DNA of 64,000 nt from Chamaecrista fasciculata (lineage: Eukaryota > Streptophyta > Magnoliopsida > Fabales > Fabaceae), in assembly GCA_003254925.1 (NCBI GenBank), contig QANZ01015704.1, positions 45,714-109,713 of the forward strand, in the 5' to 3' direction. The notes under the pieces were generated by a model that worked only from the letters and a program-made list of their open reading frames with translations, had not been told where the DNA came from and made no database searches. The position numbers were made by a program, and so were the translations under genes. Below, piece after piece: positions 1 to 10,904 of this stretch (its first letter is position 1; each line of letters opens with the position of its first letter).

Positions 1-680
1 AAAAAGACATAATGGTACGCCGAAAATGGCACCAAAGCTAACAGAGTGAAAAAAGAATCATAGAAGCTTTTGTATTTCGAAGGTTCCACATACCAAAGCG
101 AAAAAGGAATCCAATCAACCCAAGTTTTCTAAAGGTAACCCAAACTCATTACCATCAACGAAGCAACAAATAATATCAAACAGGTTTAAAGATCGAGACT
201 TTAGTTTAAAAAAGAAAAGGGGTAATGAATGAAAGAGCTGTCAAGCTTACGAACCTTCCGTATTTGCAGAAATATGCCATAATGGATGAACTACCAACAG
301 CAACCAGAGAATAGCTGAAGCCCGAAAGTTTGACTCCATCTTACTAAGTAACCAAAAACCTCAGATCCAAATGATATCTCACCCCCCAATACACCATCAC
401 ACAACCCCTCTTCTCCACAGCCCAACCAACACAAACAATTTAAAACCCTAACTCTCGAAATCCACCATTACCGGAAAGAAACGCACTCGAAAAAGCCGAT
501 CTCATCCAAACACACCTTATGTACCAACCCACAAAGCGAAAACTGAATAAATCCTCAAAAAACTAATAAACAATTCAAGAAACCGTTCACAACATTTCCA
601 AGTAAAAAAAAAAAAGAAAAAAGTTTCAGTTTTTCTCTCTTGGCCAAATAATACAATCTAGGCTTATTTTATGGGCTTGT
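1..680. other. 3' flank of CDC26, no other gene seen
   Basis: AT-rich sequence lying downstream of the minus-strand CDC26 stop. It probably holds that gene's 3' UTR and flanking DNA. I see no protein motif, no long frame and no repeat structure. A short stretch near 250-300 resembles spliced plant sequence on either strand, but no exon can be defended. Confidence 0.4.
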
Positions 681-884
681 TTAAGAGGAAAGGCCAATGC
701 GATGCGCTTTGGCAGAGGAATCTTTGGCGCGATCGAACTGATGGAGGAGAGCAGCTGCGCCGGCGGTGGTGGTGGCGGTGGCGGTGGCGGTGGCGGTGAC
801 GGCGGCGCTACGTCTGCGAGCTTCGTCGAGTTCTTCTTTGTCTTCAATCTTTACTTCGATTTTAGAGGGCTTTCTTCTCAGCAT
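681..884 (-). CDS. CDC26: Anaphase-promoting complex subunit CDC26 / APC12
   Basis: A single-exon frame of 67 residues. The N-terminus MLRRKPSKIEVKIEDKEELD matches the conserved CDC26 opening (MLRRKPT..E.K..D in animals), the segment that in known CDC26 proteins packs into the TPR groove of APC6/CDC16 and stabilises the APC/C ubiquitin ligase. The middle (about residues 28-43) is a low-complexity Ala-Thr repeat from GCC-ACC codons. The end, HRIGLSS, follows a Leu-Leu-His-Gln-Phe-Asp-Arg segment. The length fits the short plant CDC26 proteins. The start is the first ATG of the conserved motif. The overlapping Pro-rich minus frame and Gly-rich plus frame across the same triplets are shadows. 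APC/C acts in the nucleus and cytoplasm during the cell cycle. Family assignment rests on the N-terminal motif and size. Confidence 0.88.
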   Translation of the reverse strand: MLRRKPSKIEVKIEDKEELDEARRRSAAVTATATATATTTAGAAALLHQFDRAKDSSAKAHRIGLSS

Positions 885-1318
885 TTTTTGTCAGAATCTG
901 ATAGTGATAGAGTGATAGTGGAGACGAAAAGCGTGTAAATTGTAAAAAGACGACAGAGAAAGGGGAGCAGTAGATGGCACGTATAACGGGTACGGGTTTA
1001 TCGGGATGTCAAACCGGGTCGGATCCTGAAAATGTTTAATTAAATTAGCAAGGTTAAAAATTTCAAATTGTTCCCAAATATATAAAATAGATTCTAAATT
1101 GATCTAAATATTTCATTTGGTTTAAATTGATCTTATAAGCTTTTATAATTTTTCATATTAGTGTCAAATTTACTTATATTGGGTAGAGAAATAATTATTC
1201 GAGACACATAGTTTCAAACTCATTATATTTAAAAATGAGAGATGCGACAAACTTCAATTTTTTTATCATAAAACAAATGACCTATTTTTGAAAATCTCTT
1301 TGTTATATAAAAAAAGTA
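885..1318. other. Upstream region of CDC26, no gene seen
   Basis: The part next to the start codon (885-1040) is less AT-rich and probably contains the CDC26 5' UTR and promoter; no clear TATA box stands out. From 1040 on it is AT-rich with no coding signal. Confidence 0.4.
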
Positions 1319-1830
1319 GGCAAAAGACTTTTTCATGCCCCTAATGTTTGCAGTGATTTTCAGTTATGCCCCTAACGTTTCATTTGTGCCAGTTGTGCCC
1401 CTAAGTTTTAATTATGTCCCCAATTTTGACTCAATGCTGATGTGTCAATTTTTTTTACTTGTGTGTCAATTTTTTGTTCTGAATTGAATATGTGGCAAGA
1501 TGACTGGATAAATAAAATATCTCTGATTTATTTTTTATCCACCATGGCATTTCCTACGTGGTATAAGACTTGCGAAGATGAAGATGTCAAAAAAAATTTA
1601 GGGTAATAATTTTTTGGTTTAGAGAATGTAAATCCACGTAGGAAATGTCATTGTGGATAAAAAATAAATCAGAGATTTTTTTTTATTCAGTCATCTTGCC
1701 ACATATTCAATTCAGAACAAAAAATTAACGCACAAGTAAAATTTGGGGCATAATTAAAACTAACGTTTCACATTAGGGGCACAACTGACACAAATGAAAT
1801 GTTAGGGGCACGAAAAAGTCTTTAGCCAAA
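1319..1830. mobile_element. Inverted-repeat MITE, 'gcccctaa' family
   Basis: The left end reads ggcaaaagactttttcatgc and the right end is its near reverse complement (cgaaaaagtctttagcc). Both arms carry repeated 'gcccctaa' blocks and meet in a central palindromic region around 1500-1700. Flanks share A-rich sequence ending in gta, so a target duplication of about 10 bp is possible but blurred by poly-A. A second, one-armed copy lies at 47351-47480. No coding capacity. Confidence 0.7.
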
Positions 1831-2708
1831 AAAAAAAGTAATATAAAACATATATAATTAAAAAATACATAAGCGATTTGACTTGGCTAATTATATACTA
1901 AACTTTTAAGTTTTAACCAAATTAAATCATTTAGTTCGGATAAATTTTTATCCAAATCAAATTGCTCATTATCAATTCAATTTGATTTCACTTCAATTTA
2001 ATTTGGTGTAATCGGATTAGGTAACACCCCAAAAAGTTAATAAGTGATTAGTCCCAATGATAAGTAGCTTAGTATCAGACTTTCCTACTTTAATTAATGG
2101 TACTACACAAAGTAAGTTCAAATTAATCAAAATCAAGTTTAAAAAATTGAACAAAAAAGAGTTATGAGAGACTATTTTGTTTGTATAAATTTATGAGTAG
2201 TATAATAAAGAGCTTGAGTTTCATGCTATAACTTTTGGTCTAATAAAATTTTTTGAGTTAACTCTTAATAAAATAACTTGTTCATTTTTTATAGAAACAA
2301 TTATTATTCTCCATTTATTCGTGTAACAATTTAAATAAAGACTAATCTCATTCGAATTTAAAACAAATAGATAAACCCATTACCCATATCAACAATGTTG
2401 ACCTTACAGCTCCAATAGATTCCTCAATATGAAGTACAACTACACTACACCAAACACTTCTTAGTAATAATTTGTTTTAATTTTTTTAAAAAAGTAATTG
2501 AAAATATGTAGTTCCTGCTTTCATTTTAACACTTTAAAACAGAGAAGATTGTAAGATGCGATCAATGAACGTGCATGCTCGTTACTAGAGTACCAAAGTA
2601 TCATAAAATAAGTTCAACTAGTGCCATCCGTGCAAGTCTACTCCTTCAAGTGTTTTAAAACATTTTCTTCCACAACTTTTTAGACAAAAAAGTATTTTTA
2701 AAAAAAAG
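1831..2708. other. AT-rich intergenic DNA
   Basis: No open frame with protein character and no structured repeat recognised. Confidence 0.4.
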
Positions 2709-3960
2709 GATCAAAGTGTCATTTTGGTCCTAAACATATGTCTCGATATTCATCTTGGTCCTTTATATTTTAAAACATTCATATTAATTCTAAATATTGA
2801 CAAAATGTTTCATTTTGGTCCTAAACTATTGAATGTAGTCATATTATTCTCGTTTCAAGTTCGAACGTGATGAGTTCAAAGCTACATGTTACTTTTGAAG
2901 AGTACTTTCTCTATTCAATTGGAGCCATAAGCAAATGAGGTCAAATCAAGTCCCGAAAGTGGACTGTTTATTTCACGAACAAATAAGAAAAGTTGGTCAT
3001 ATCTCTCTCGTTTCAATTTTAAATGTGACGAATTCAGAGCTATGAGTTACTCTTATAAGTCTTTTATCCCCAATTAGGACTGTCAGCAAATGTGATCAAA
3101 TCAGGCTCAAAAGTGAGGTTGAGACCAAAAAGTAAAAAATTATGAAAAGTTGGTTTCAAACCCACTTCCGAGTCCGATTTAACCTCATTTGCGAATGATC
3201 CCAATTGAAAAAAAAGCTCGTTAAGAGTAACTTATAGCTCCAAACTTATCACATTCGAACTTAAAACAAAAGAAATATGATCAATTTTGCTTGTTTGACC
3301 GTGAAACGAATGACCTACTTTTGGGATCCAATTTGATCTCATTTGTTGAAGGTCTTAACTGCATAGAGAAAATAATTTTTGAAAGCAACACATAGCTCTG
3401 AACTCGTCACATTCAAATTTAAAACTAAAGAAATATGACCACAATTAATAGTTTGGGACCAAAATGAATCATTTTGCCAACCTTTAAGACCAATATAAAT
3501 CTTTTGAAACATAAAGGCATACATTTAGAACCAAAATGACTCTTTGACCAAAAAAACAAAAGGGAAAAATTGGTCTCAAACTTATTTTCATATTTATTTG
3601 ACTATTTTAACAGACAATCCCAATTGGACAAAAAAAAACTCATTAAAAGAAATTAAACATGTAGTTCGAAACTTGTCGCATAATTTGAAAGGGAAATATA
3701 GTCAACTTCATTTGTTTGATCATGAAATGAAGAGCTCACTTTCGCAATCCGATATGATCTTTTTTATTGACAACTCCAACTAGATAGAATAATTATTTGT
3801 TAAAAGCAACATGTAGTTATAAACTCGTCATATTCGAATTTCAAATAAAAGACCACATTCAGTAGTTTAAGATCAAAGTGAAATTAAATGAACATATTTA
3901 GGACTAATATAAAACTTTTGAAACATTTAGAACCAAAATAAAGTCAGGGATATATATTTA
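2709..3960. repeat. Inverted-repeat element, 'cattttggtcct' family
   Basis: Starts with gtgtcattttggtcctaaac and contains reverse-complementary 'gaccaaaatga' blocks at about 3460-3550 and again to about 3960, with inner repeats on clients of the same pattern (tcgaacttgaaac, gagttcaaagct). The same family occurs at 41957-42445 and in part at 25543-25900. Short frames inside it are not genes. Exact ends are uncertain; two copies may be fused. Confidence 0.55.
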
Positions 3961-4049
3961 GGATCAATTTAAGCATTCCACTAATTTTTGTTTATATAGA
4001 TAAAGTCTTTAGTTTGTGTTGTTGGACATAAACAAAAGTAAAATATAAT

Positions 4050-4208
4050 CAAATAAGTGTGGTATAGTGGTTTCTCATTCGATCTCTAACCAGGTAGTGG
4101 GGTTTAAATCTTGCTTTTTAATTTAGATATGAAAAACCATTCTATTTTAAGTCATTTACCTTTAATTGAAAAATCTCTGAAAAAGAGATTAGTCAATATT
4201 CTTTAGAA
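4050..4208 (+). mobile_element. tRNA-derived SINE-like element
   Basis: A pol III A-box-like segment (ggtatagtgg, 4071-4080) is followed by a B-box-like segment (ggtttaaatc, 4101-4110) at normal spacing, and the stretch ends in an A-rich run near 4203. This is the layout of a plant tRNA-derived SINE. The B box has drifted from GGTTCGAATC, so the copy looks old. No target duplication was identified. Confidence 0.45.
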
Positions 4209-7200
4209 AAAAAATACAAATCCTTTGTCACAATACCAAACATACATGGTAACAAAGATTAATCTCTAAGAATAATGGACTCAAATGACTTTAGAAACAA
4301 GCACTTATTTTATTTTATTTTTTGCTAAGGAAAATTTTAGGTAAGGGGATAGTTCAGATCTAGGGTAGGCTTTCGGCTCAATGAGCATTTACAAAAGTAC
4401 TTACGGATAGCTCACCAAATGAGACATCATCAAGAATCATATCCAAACTATACAATTATCCTGAGCAGAAAGTGACCAAGTGAGCCAAATTTTATTGACA
4501 CTAATAAAACTTATTTTATTCATTCCTTATTTCAAAAGAAATGAATACTTGTAATGTTAACTGTTATGTGACAGATTCTGATATCTGCATGCTTGCCAAT
4601 TGATGTTTAATTCTTCCATAAATGTTAACTATAAAATTGAATTTACTAAAGATACGTTAAACAATTTAAATTAAATACATTTTTTTTAGGGAAATGAAAA
4701 TCATTGAATGTTACTGAATCCTCACTTATGAGCTACGACAGATTAAAAATATATTTCAGCGGTCAAATTCTAACTAAACAAACAAAATAAATACGACACC
4801 TGCACAACAATTTTGACTCATCAGCAGCATAAAATATTCCATTAAAAAAATAGAAGTTTTTGTGTTCTTATCTTTATTAGTTGTGAGTGAATAAATAGAA
4901 GATATTTTTCTCTCCCTGACTTCTATAATTCTTATTACAAGTCTTCTTATGATTCTTCTTATTCTTCTAAATCTCCTTATTATAGGATTAGTAGTTATAA
5001 AGCATAAACACTTCATTTTGAGAGTGTGTCGCTGTGTTGGACACGTGTATGTGTCTGACGTTCGTACTACACTTATACGACGCATATTCATAATTTTCAA
5101 AATATAAAATTAACTTTTTTGTAATTTTAACATGATAAACAATATAAAATAGTAACACATATGACATATATTATTAATAAATATTGTAATTTTTAAAGTT
5201 TTAATTAAAATTAATAATTTTTTAATTATTTATATAATAAATATATATCATGTTGTGTCGTTTAATTTTAAGAATTTATCATATCTGTGTATCTGTGTCA
5301 GGGTCGTATCGTCGGTACTCGGTACAGTTATGGTGTCCCCAACAATCAGTAGGAACCTTCAAGCTAATTCGAAATGCTCAATCTTCCTAACATGAAAACT
5401 CCAACACTCGCCACTAGCAAGGAGTGATGATTAATTGGGAACTTATTTTGAAAGAAATGACGGATTTAAGGTTTTTTATGCACGTTTTCTTCTTTTTCCT
5501 GTCTTTATTATGATGGTGAAGCTCAATGGAATGATGAGGAAATTCCTAATATGCAAGGTGAAATTAGAATGTAAGATTTTCACTCTTTTAAACTCTGTGT
5601 CTACTTCTTTTCTAGTGTCTATTTGCACATAAAATTGGAACAATATGGTTTATTAATTTTTTTGTTAGGGAAATCAAATTAGTGTTTTTTTAGGAAAAAT
5701 AAAACGAACAGCGTATCCATGATCTCTTGTCCCTTGGAATGTTGACCATGATATATATATATATATATATATATAATTGCTTCCTAGAGTTTTATTTTTG
5801 TGGGGTGGCTTTTCTAAGAGTAATCATGTCATGTGAATGCTGATCTTTTGGTGTCAACGAAGGGATACTTAATACTCTTAGTCTATGACTTAAAGAGGCA
5901 AGCACTACCACTAATTATTGAGCATCACCACACACACTTGCATTGGTATGCATTCTCTTTACTTATTTCTTATTTTTTTTTTTTTGGGTGGAAAAAAGAC
6001 AGTTCAAAGACGACTTCTCTCTTTGGTTATTTCTAAGTAGATAGATAATAAATTGTCCCACACCCCTTCATGCTTCATTTTGTTTCCCACCAAGTATTTA
6101 GAATTTTACTTCGATTAATTTGAATTCAATTCGTTTCATGTATTTGATCATGGTAGAAAAGTTTCTTAACAAGAATAATTATAATTATATTTATAAAGTC
6201 TCAAACTTGAGACCATACTGGTATATATCAAGTTACTTACTACTTAGACCTTCTTTTTTATTTAATATATATATAAGCACCCAATTTTAATTGTGTTGAT
6301 TTGTAATGAGTTTTTAACTTTAGGATTATAAGATAAATCTTTTAATTTTTAGGTAAACATGAGAGATTATTCATGTATTCTTTTAGACTTGAATGGATTT
6401 CATTTGGACTCATAAAACCTGAATTCTTCATAGTTCATAATGATCAATCCAATTTGGATGAATAAATTAGACATGTTTCTAATTGATTTGTTGACTCATG
6501 TAGATATATAGTCTATATATTTTATATTGTAATATATGAATTTGGGTATTATGTGTTTTTTTTACCTTTCTTATATTTAATCTCAGTCAAATTTATTAAA
6601 TAAAAATTTTAATTTCTATAAATTATTTTTAATGTATAATTCTCCCAAAAAAATCCATTATCATGTTTCTTATTTCATAATTATAAATTTTAAAAAGAAA
6701 AAATTGTAGTACACAAGTTTTAAAATACATATTTTATTAAAAAAATATATACTGTTTATAATTCTAAAAAATAAATTAATATTTATATGACTGTTAGAAG
6801 TTAGAACGTGGAAAATCTATTTATATATATATATATATATTAGTACTTCACACGGATTATATATATTGGAATGTTGATTTTTCTTTTTTTTTCTTTTAAT
6901 TAAAGATATATGATAAAGAAATATAATTAAAAAAATATATGGAGAAGTTCTGGTGCATGTACGTAATTCCAAAAGAATGCATGTAAGAAGAAATTATTTG
7001 AAAACTTATTAATAAAAATTTATGGAAGCTAAGAAAGACATTAATAATATTTAGAAATTATATTTTAAAGGGTGTAATCAATTTGAAAAGAAAAGGAAAA
7101 TCATAATTAAATGGATACTATGAAATCATTTCAACAAGAGCGATATGATATATGTTATTGGTATTACTGGAAGACAGGTGTATAAAGCTCACTTCATGCA

Positions 7201-7426
7201 TGCTTTCCAGCTTCTTTTGCTGTTAATTTCATGAAGCTGGGACAAAATGAGACTCATGTTCTTGATCTTTAATCATTTCTCTGCCTAGAAAGTCAAATAA
7301 TAATATTTATATAAACTTTATTCTAGTTCAAAACTTTTGAAAAAAAATTCATTCTTAGAATTTAATTTATTTATTTTTTTAAAAAAATGTAACTAATTTC
7401 TTAATATTTAAAAAGTCAAAGTTACC
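4209..7426. other. AT-rich intergenic DNA with dispersed repeat and TA runs
   Basis: No gene seen. About 4990-5335 holds a dispersed repeat with gtgttggacacgtgt and cggtactcggta blocks, related to 8005-8297. Dinucleotide TA runs lie near 5750-5775 and 6823-6840. Short frames here lack protein character. Confidence 0.45.
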
Positions 7427-7516
7427 TTTTACCCCTAAACTATGAGCTAAGTGTCAATAGTATCTTCGAATTTTTTTTTTATGGTCAATTATACTCTCAA
7501 ACTTTGACACAATTGT

Positions 7517-7637
7517 TGATACGAGTCCCACATCGGGTAGTTAGCTGATAGTAAAGCACTATATAAGGCCTTGGGCTCTCCAACTTCAACAGCTAGCTTT
7601 TGGGGTGTGGTTCTCCTAAGGGCTTATACTCGTATCA
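7517..7637 (+). repeat. TRIM 5' LTR
   Basis: 121 bp, TGATACGAG...CTCGTATCA, with a TATATAAGG box at about 7561. Confidence 0.92.
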
Positions 7638-7824
7638 ATTGGTGCTTTCATTGAGAGCCGACCGACACGGAGGGGGCAACCTATAGGCTGAATTAAGGTA
7701 CGTACGATGCGTCGTGCCGAATACTGAAAGTTGAATGGAGCCGCCAAAGGTGGAAAGGGCTATCAATGGACCAGTGTCGATAGTGTGGGCCGCCGTGGAC
7801 GTCGGCTTTCGAAGGGGTATGTAA

Positions 7825-7945
7825 TGATACGAGTCCCACATCGGGTAGTTAGTTGATAGTAAAGCACTATATAAGGCCTTGGGCTCTCCAACTTCAACAG
7901 CTAGCTTTTGGGGTGTGGTTCTCCTAAGGGCTTATACTCGTATCA
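7825..7945 (+). repeat. TRIM 3' LTR
   Basis: 121 bp, one substitution from the 5' LTR, followed directly by the attgt target duplication. Confidence 0.92.
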
Positions 7946-8004
7946 ATTGTACTCTGAGACTTAACATGTCAAAATTGTTAACACTACTATGAAGCATGGA
8001 CACT

Positions 8005-8297
8005 GACACGTCAAATTTTTAAACTTACATGACACGACACGGCATATATTTATATATATAAATAATTAAAAATCCATAAATTTTAATGAAAAATTTAAAA
8101 TTATAATCTCTATTGATAATATATGTCTTGTGTGTCATTATTCTTTATTGTTTGCCATGTTAAAGTCATAAAAAAATTGATTTTATATTTTAAAATTTAT
8201 AAATATATGTCGTGTGGGTGTTGTACGGGTGTCGAACACGGACACGTGTTTGACACGGCGACACGCCTTCAAAATGAAATGTCCATGCTTCTTCATA
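8005..8297. repeat. Inverted repeat with 'gaagcatggacac' ends
   Basis: The left end atgaagcatggacactgacac is mirrored by atgtccatgcttcttcat at the right end, and cggacacgtgtttgacacgg blocks lie inside. The core is AT-rich. A related, less complete copy lies at 4990-5335. The class is not identified. Confidence 0.5.
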
Positions 8298-8610
8298 GGT
8301 TAGCAGAATAGAGTGACATGCCAAGTGGCTTTTTTCCTACTTTATTTTGATGACAATTGTACTTCAAAACTTTTACAATCATGTCAATTGTACCCCTAAA
8401 TTTTTATATTTCTAGTCAATTGTACAACTATAAAAATATTGATATCAATATAATATCATCATTTTTTGTCAACAATTTAAAAAACATTAGGCCTTAGGGT
8501 ATAATTTAGTTAAATATAAAATTTTAGGGGTACAATTAACTACCAAAAAAAATTTAAAGTACAACTAATATTTACCGTATAATTTAGAGGTACTGAAAAT
8601 AATTTTGCCT

Positions 8611-10487
8611 ATTTAAAAAAGTCCAAAACCTCAATTATATTGTATCGAAAAGAATATATGGTATAAAATGATTCTCTATATACTCTTACAACAAATATAT
8701 TTTGGCTTTAAAAATTTAAATTTGAATATATCTTGTTATTTCTTAAAATTCATATTAGTCGGGTCATATATAATTAATTTTATATTTATATATTAGACGT
8801 TGTATTCTCTGATGAAAATTTTGGAAACAAATTTGTGATTTTCTTCTAAATTTTTCTACTATAAGTGCATGCATAGTACGTAAACAAATACTTAGATTTG
8901 CCAATATTAAGAAGTAAGAACTTTCTTCATTGAAAGACACCATCACTAAAATTTATCAACAATTTTTTTGTGTAAAACAACAAAAAAACACAAGTATTTG
9001 CAAAAATAGTTAAAAAAAAAGAAGAAGATTATCACTACCCTTTCTTTTAATAATTGAAATGCAAAAAGCTTCAATAAACTATTTTTTTTTTAAAAAATGA
9101 GAGTGGATAGTACAAGAGATACACAAATTCCATATCTCATGCTTCCAACAAGAGATACACAAATTCTATTTTTTTAAAAAAGACATTTATGAAGTTGTAC
9201 CATCATCTTCCACCTTACACCATTAAATTAAATTAAATTAAATTATCAAGGCTTTCCAAACCCTAACTCAATTTGGATTTATATATATATATATATATAT
9301 ATATATGTAATTTCGTTGGTTTGGTAGGGTACCACTCTCCCACGTGTGGCTTGATTTCTCTAACTTTGATCTTCCACCAAATGTTTTTCTATTATGAAAA
9401 AAAAAACAAAGGGTCACAATCATCAAACATTGCTTGGGGGTATGCATGACCATGGATCGATACTGATATTTTGGATATTTGATGATATATACGTCTAAAA
9501 AAAATATATGATATTTAATTTGATGAATATTGATACGGATTTAAATAGTAAAATATAATTACATAATGAGTATTGATTAATGTAGATATATTAAATAATA
9601 AAAATCTTGGTATATGATATAAATTTTTACTTAATTATTTTATGATGTATAATTCATCACCTATTAACTTCTATAATTAATTTTTACTATTTATATTATT
9701 TTATAAAAAAAAATCACATTGAAAATTTGATATTATTTGTAATTAAGTTAAATATTGTTATATTATAACTTTATAAATAATATAAAAATTTGAACAAAAA
9801 AAAATATATGCTATCCTTCATTGTTATCATTTTATAATAAAAATTTTATATTCATTCATAGATTTTAATGTATTAAAAAAATACATATATTCGATCGGGT
9901 CGAGTTAAATTAGGTTAACCTATTCAACTTGATCAAACTGTTTTTTCCCTAAAAATTGTAACCTATCTCAACCTGTATGAGCAACCTTGATTCGACTCAA
10001 GTCGATTAGGTTCGATTGAGTTGATCAAATTTAACCCAATTTTACACACCTCTAGAATTACAAAGGTAAATGTTGTTTAAATTTTAAAATATTCATCACA
10101 ATTTATTTATATTATTTTAACTTTCGTGAGAAACTTTAGAATAAAATTATTACAACTTTGTTACTTGATGATGTTCCTTGGAACAATCGTCTTTGATAAG
10201 TCTTCCAGAAAAAAAAAACGATCATTTGAAGCACAGCTCAGGTATGTCATATATGAGTGAAAGTAAAAAGGAGAAAATAAGAGAGAAAAAGATAAATGAA
10301 GAAAATATTGAATTTTCACCATCTATCATAACTCATACTTTATATATTTTAGCATATCTATATTCTAATAAATCCACTCTGTCTCCCATATATATGGTAG
10401 ATATTTTGGCCTTTGTTATTTTTTTTTCAAATTGAACCTTGCAGGAACCTGCCAAATTTTTTCTCTCCCTAGGAACAATGTTATTAG
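8611..10487. other. AT-rich intergenic DNA
   Basis: No gene seen. A (TA)n run lies at about 9279-9306. About 9890-10050 has a dispersed repeat with alternating tcgagttaaattaggtt and caactcgatcaa-like blocks. No frame has protein character. Confidence 0.45.
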
Positions 10488-10767
10488 TGTTGTAAAATAT
10501 ATAGAATAAGGATACTCAAAGAAGAGAGAAAAGTAGGAGGAGAGTAATTCTTGTTATTCAACTGAATTGCTTAATTACATCAAACCCTAAAGCCCCTATT
10601 TATAGGCTAAAGGATATACAAGGGAGATGAATCTAACTTAATGTACATCATGAAAGGATAAGATCACATTCATGTGTATAGAGAAACTAAGGGAAAACTC
10701 AAACTTCTATATACGGAGAATGTCAAAAGACAAATCTGAATATTCACAAAGATAAATATTTAGCACA
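10488..10767 (-). repeat. Copia element 3' LTR (left)
   Basis: 280 bp, starting tgttgtaaaat on the plus strand, next to the polypurine tract at 10768-10776. Many small differences from the right LTR indicate an old insertion. Confidence 0.92.
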
Positions 10768-10904
10768 CTCCCCCTTGAATATTCACGATTTATTGATACG
10801 CATTAAATGTTGCCTCATTAAAAACCTTACCAGGAAAACCCGGTGGGACAAAACCATGGTGAAGGAAAAAAGAGTGCAGCTCGTATCTCCCCCTCATTAT
10901 CACA

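Larger units (their letters stand above)
7517..7945 (+). mobile_element. Complete TRIM (terminal-repeat retrotransposon in miniature)
   Basis: Two 121-bp direct LTRs (7517-7637 and 7825-7945) differ at one position (ttagctgata versus ttagttgata). Each starts TGATACGAG and ends CTCGTATCA, a perfect 9-bp inverted end. The 187-bp inner part starts, two bases after the 5' LTR, with a primer-site-like TGGTGCTTTCATTGAGAG; the tRNA is not assigned. The inner part ends with a purine-rich gaaggggta. The LTRs carry the GTCCCACATCGG motif common in plant TRIMs and a TATATAAGG box. The element is flanked by exact attgt duplications (7512-7516, 7946-7950). It has no coding capacity, so mobilisation in trans is inferred. 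Confidence 0.93.
7427..8610. repeat. Decayed inverted-repeat host of the TRIM insertion
   Basis: Blocks such as cccctaaactat, gtcaattgtacccctaaa and ttttaggggtacaatt appear in opposite orientation at 7430-7516 and 8340-8600. They indicate a long, degenerate inverted-repeat element into which the TRIM at 7517 and the repeat at 8005-8297 were inserted. Confidence 0.45.

Noticed and set aside
626-938. Pro-rich minus frame and Gly-rich plus frame overlapping CDC26
   Set aside because: Both are shifted or opposite readings of the GCC-ACC repeat in CDC26; neither has its own conserved motif.
4774-5100. 108-codon Arg-Ile-rich minus frame
   Set aside because: Composition is set by a dispersed repeat and AT-rich triplets; no domain.
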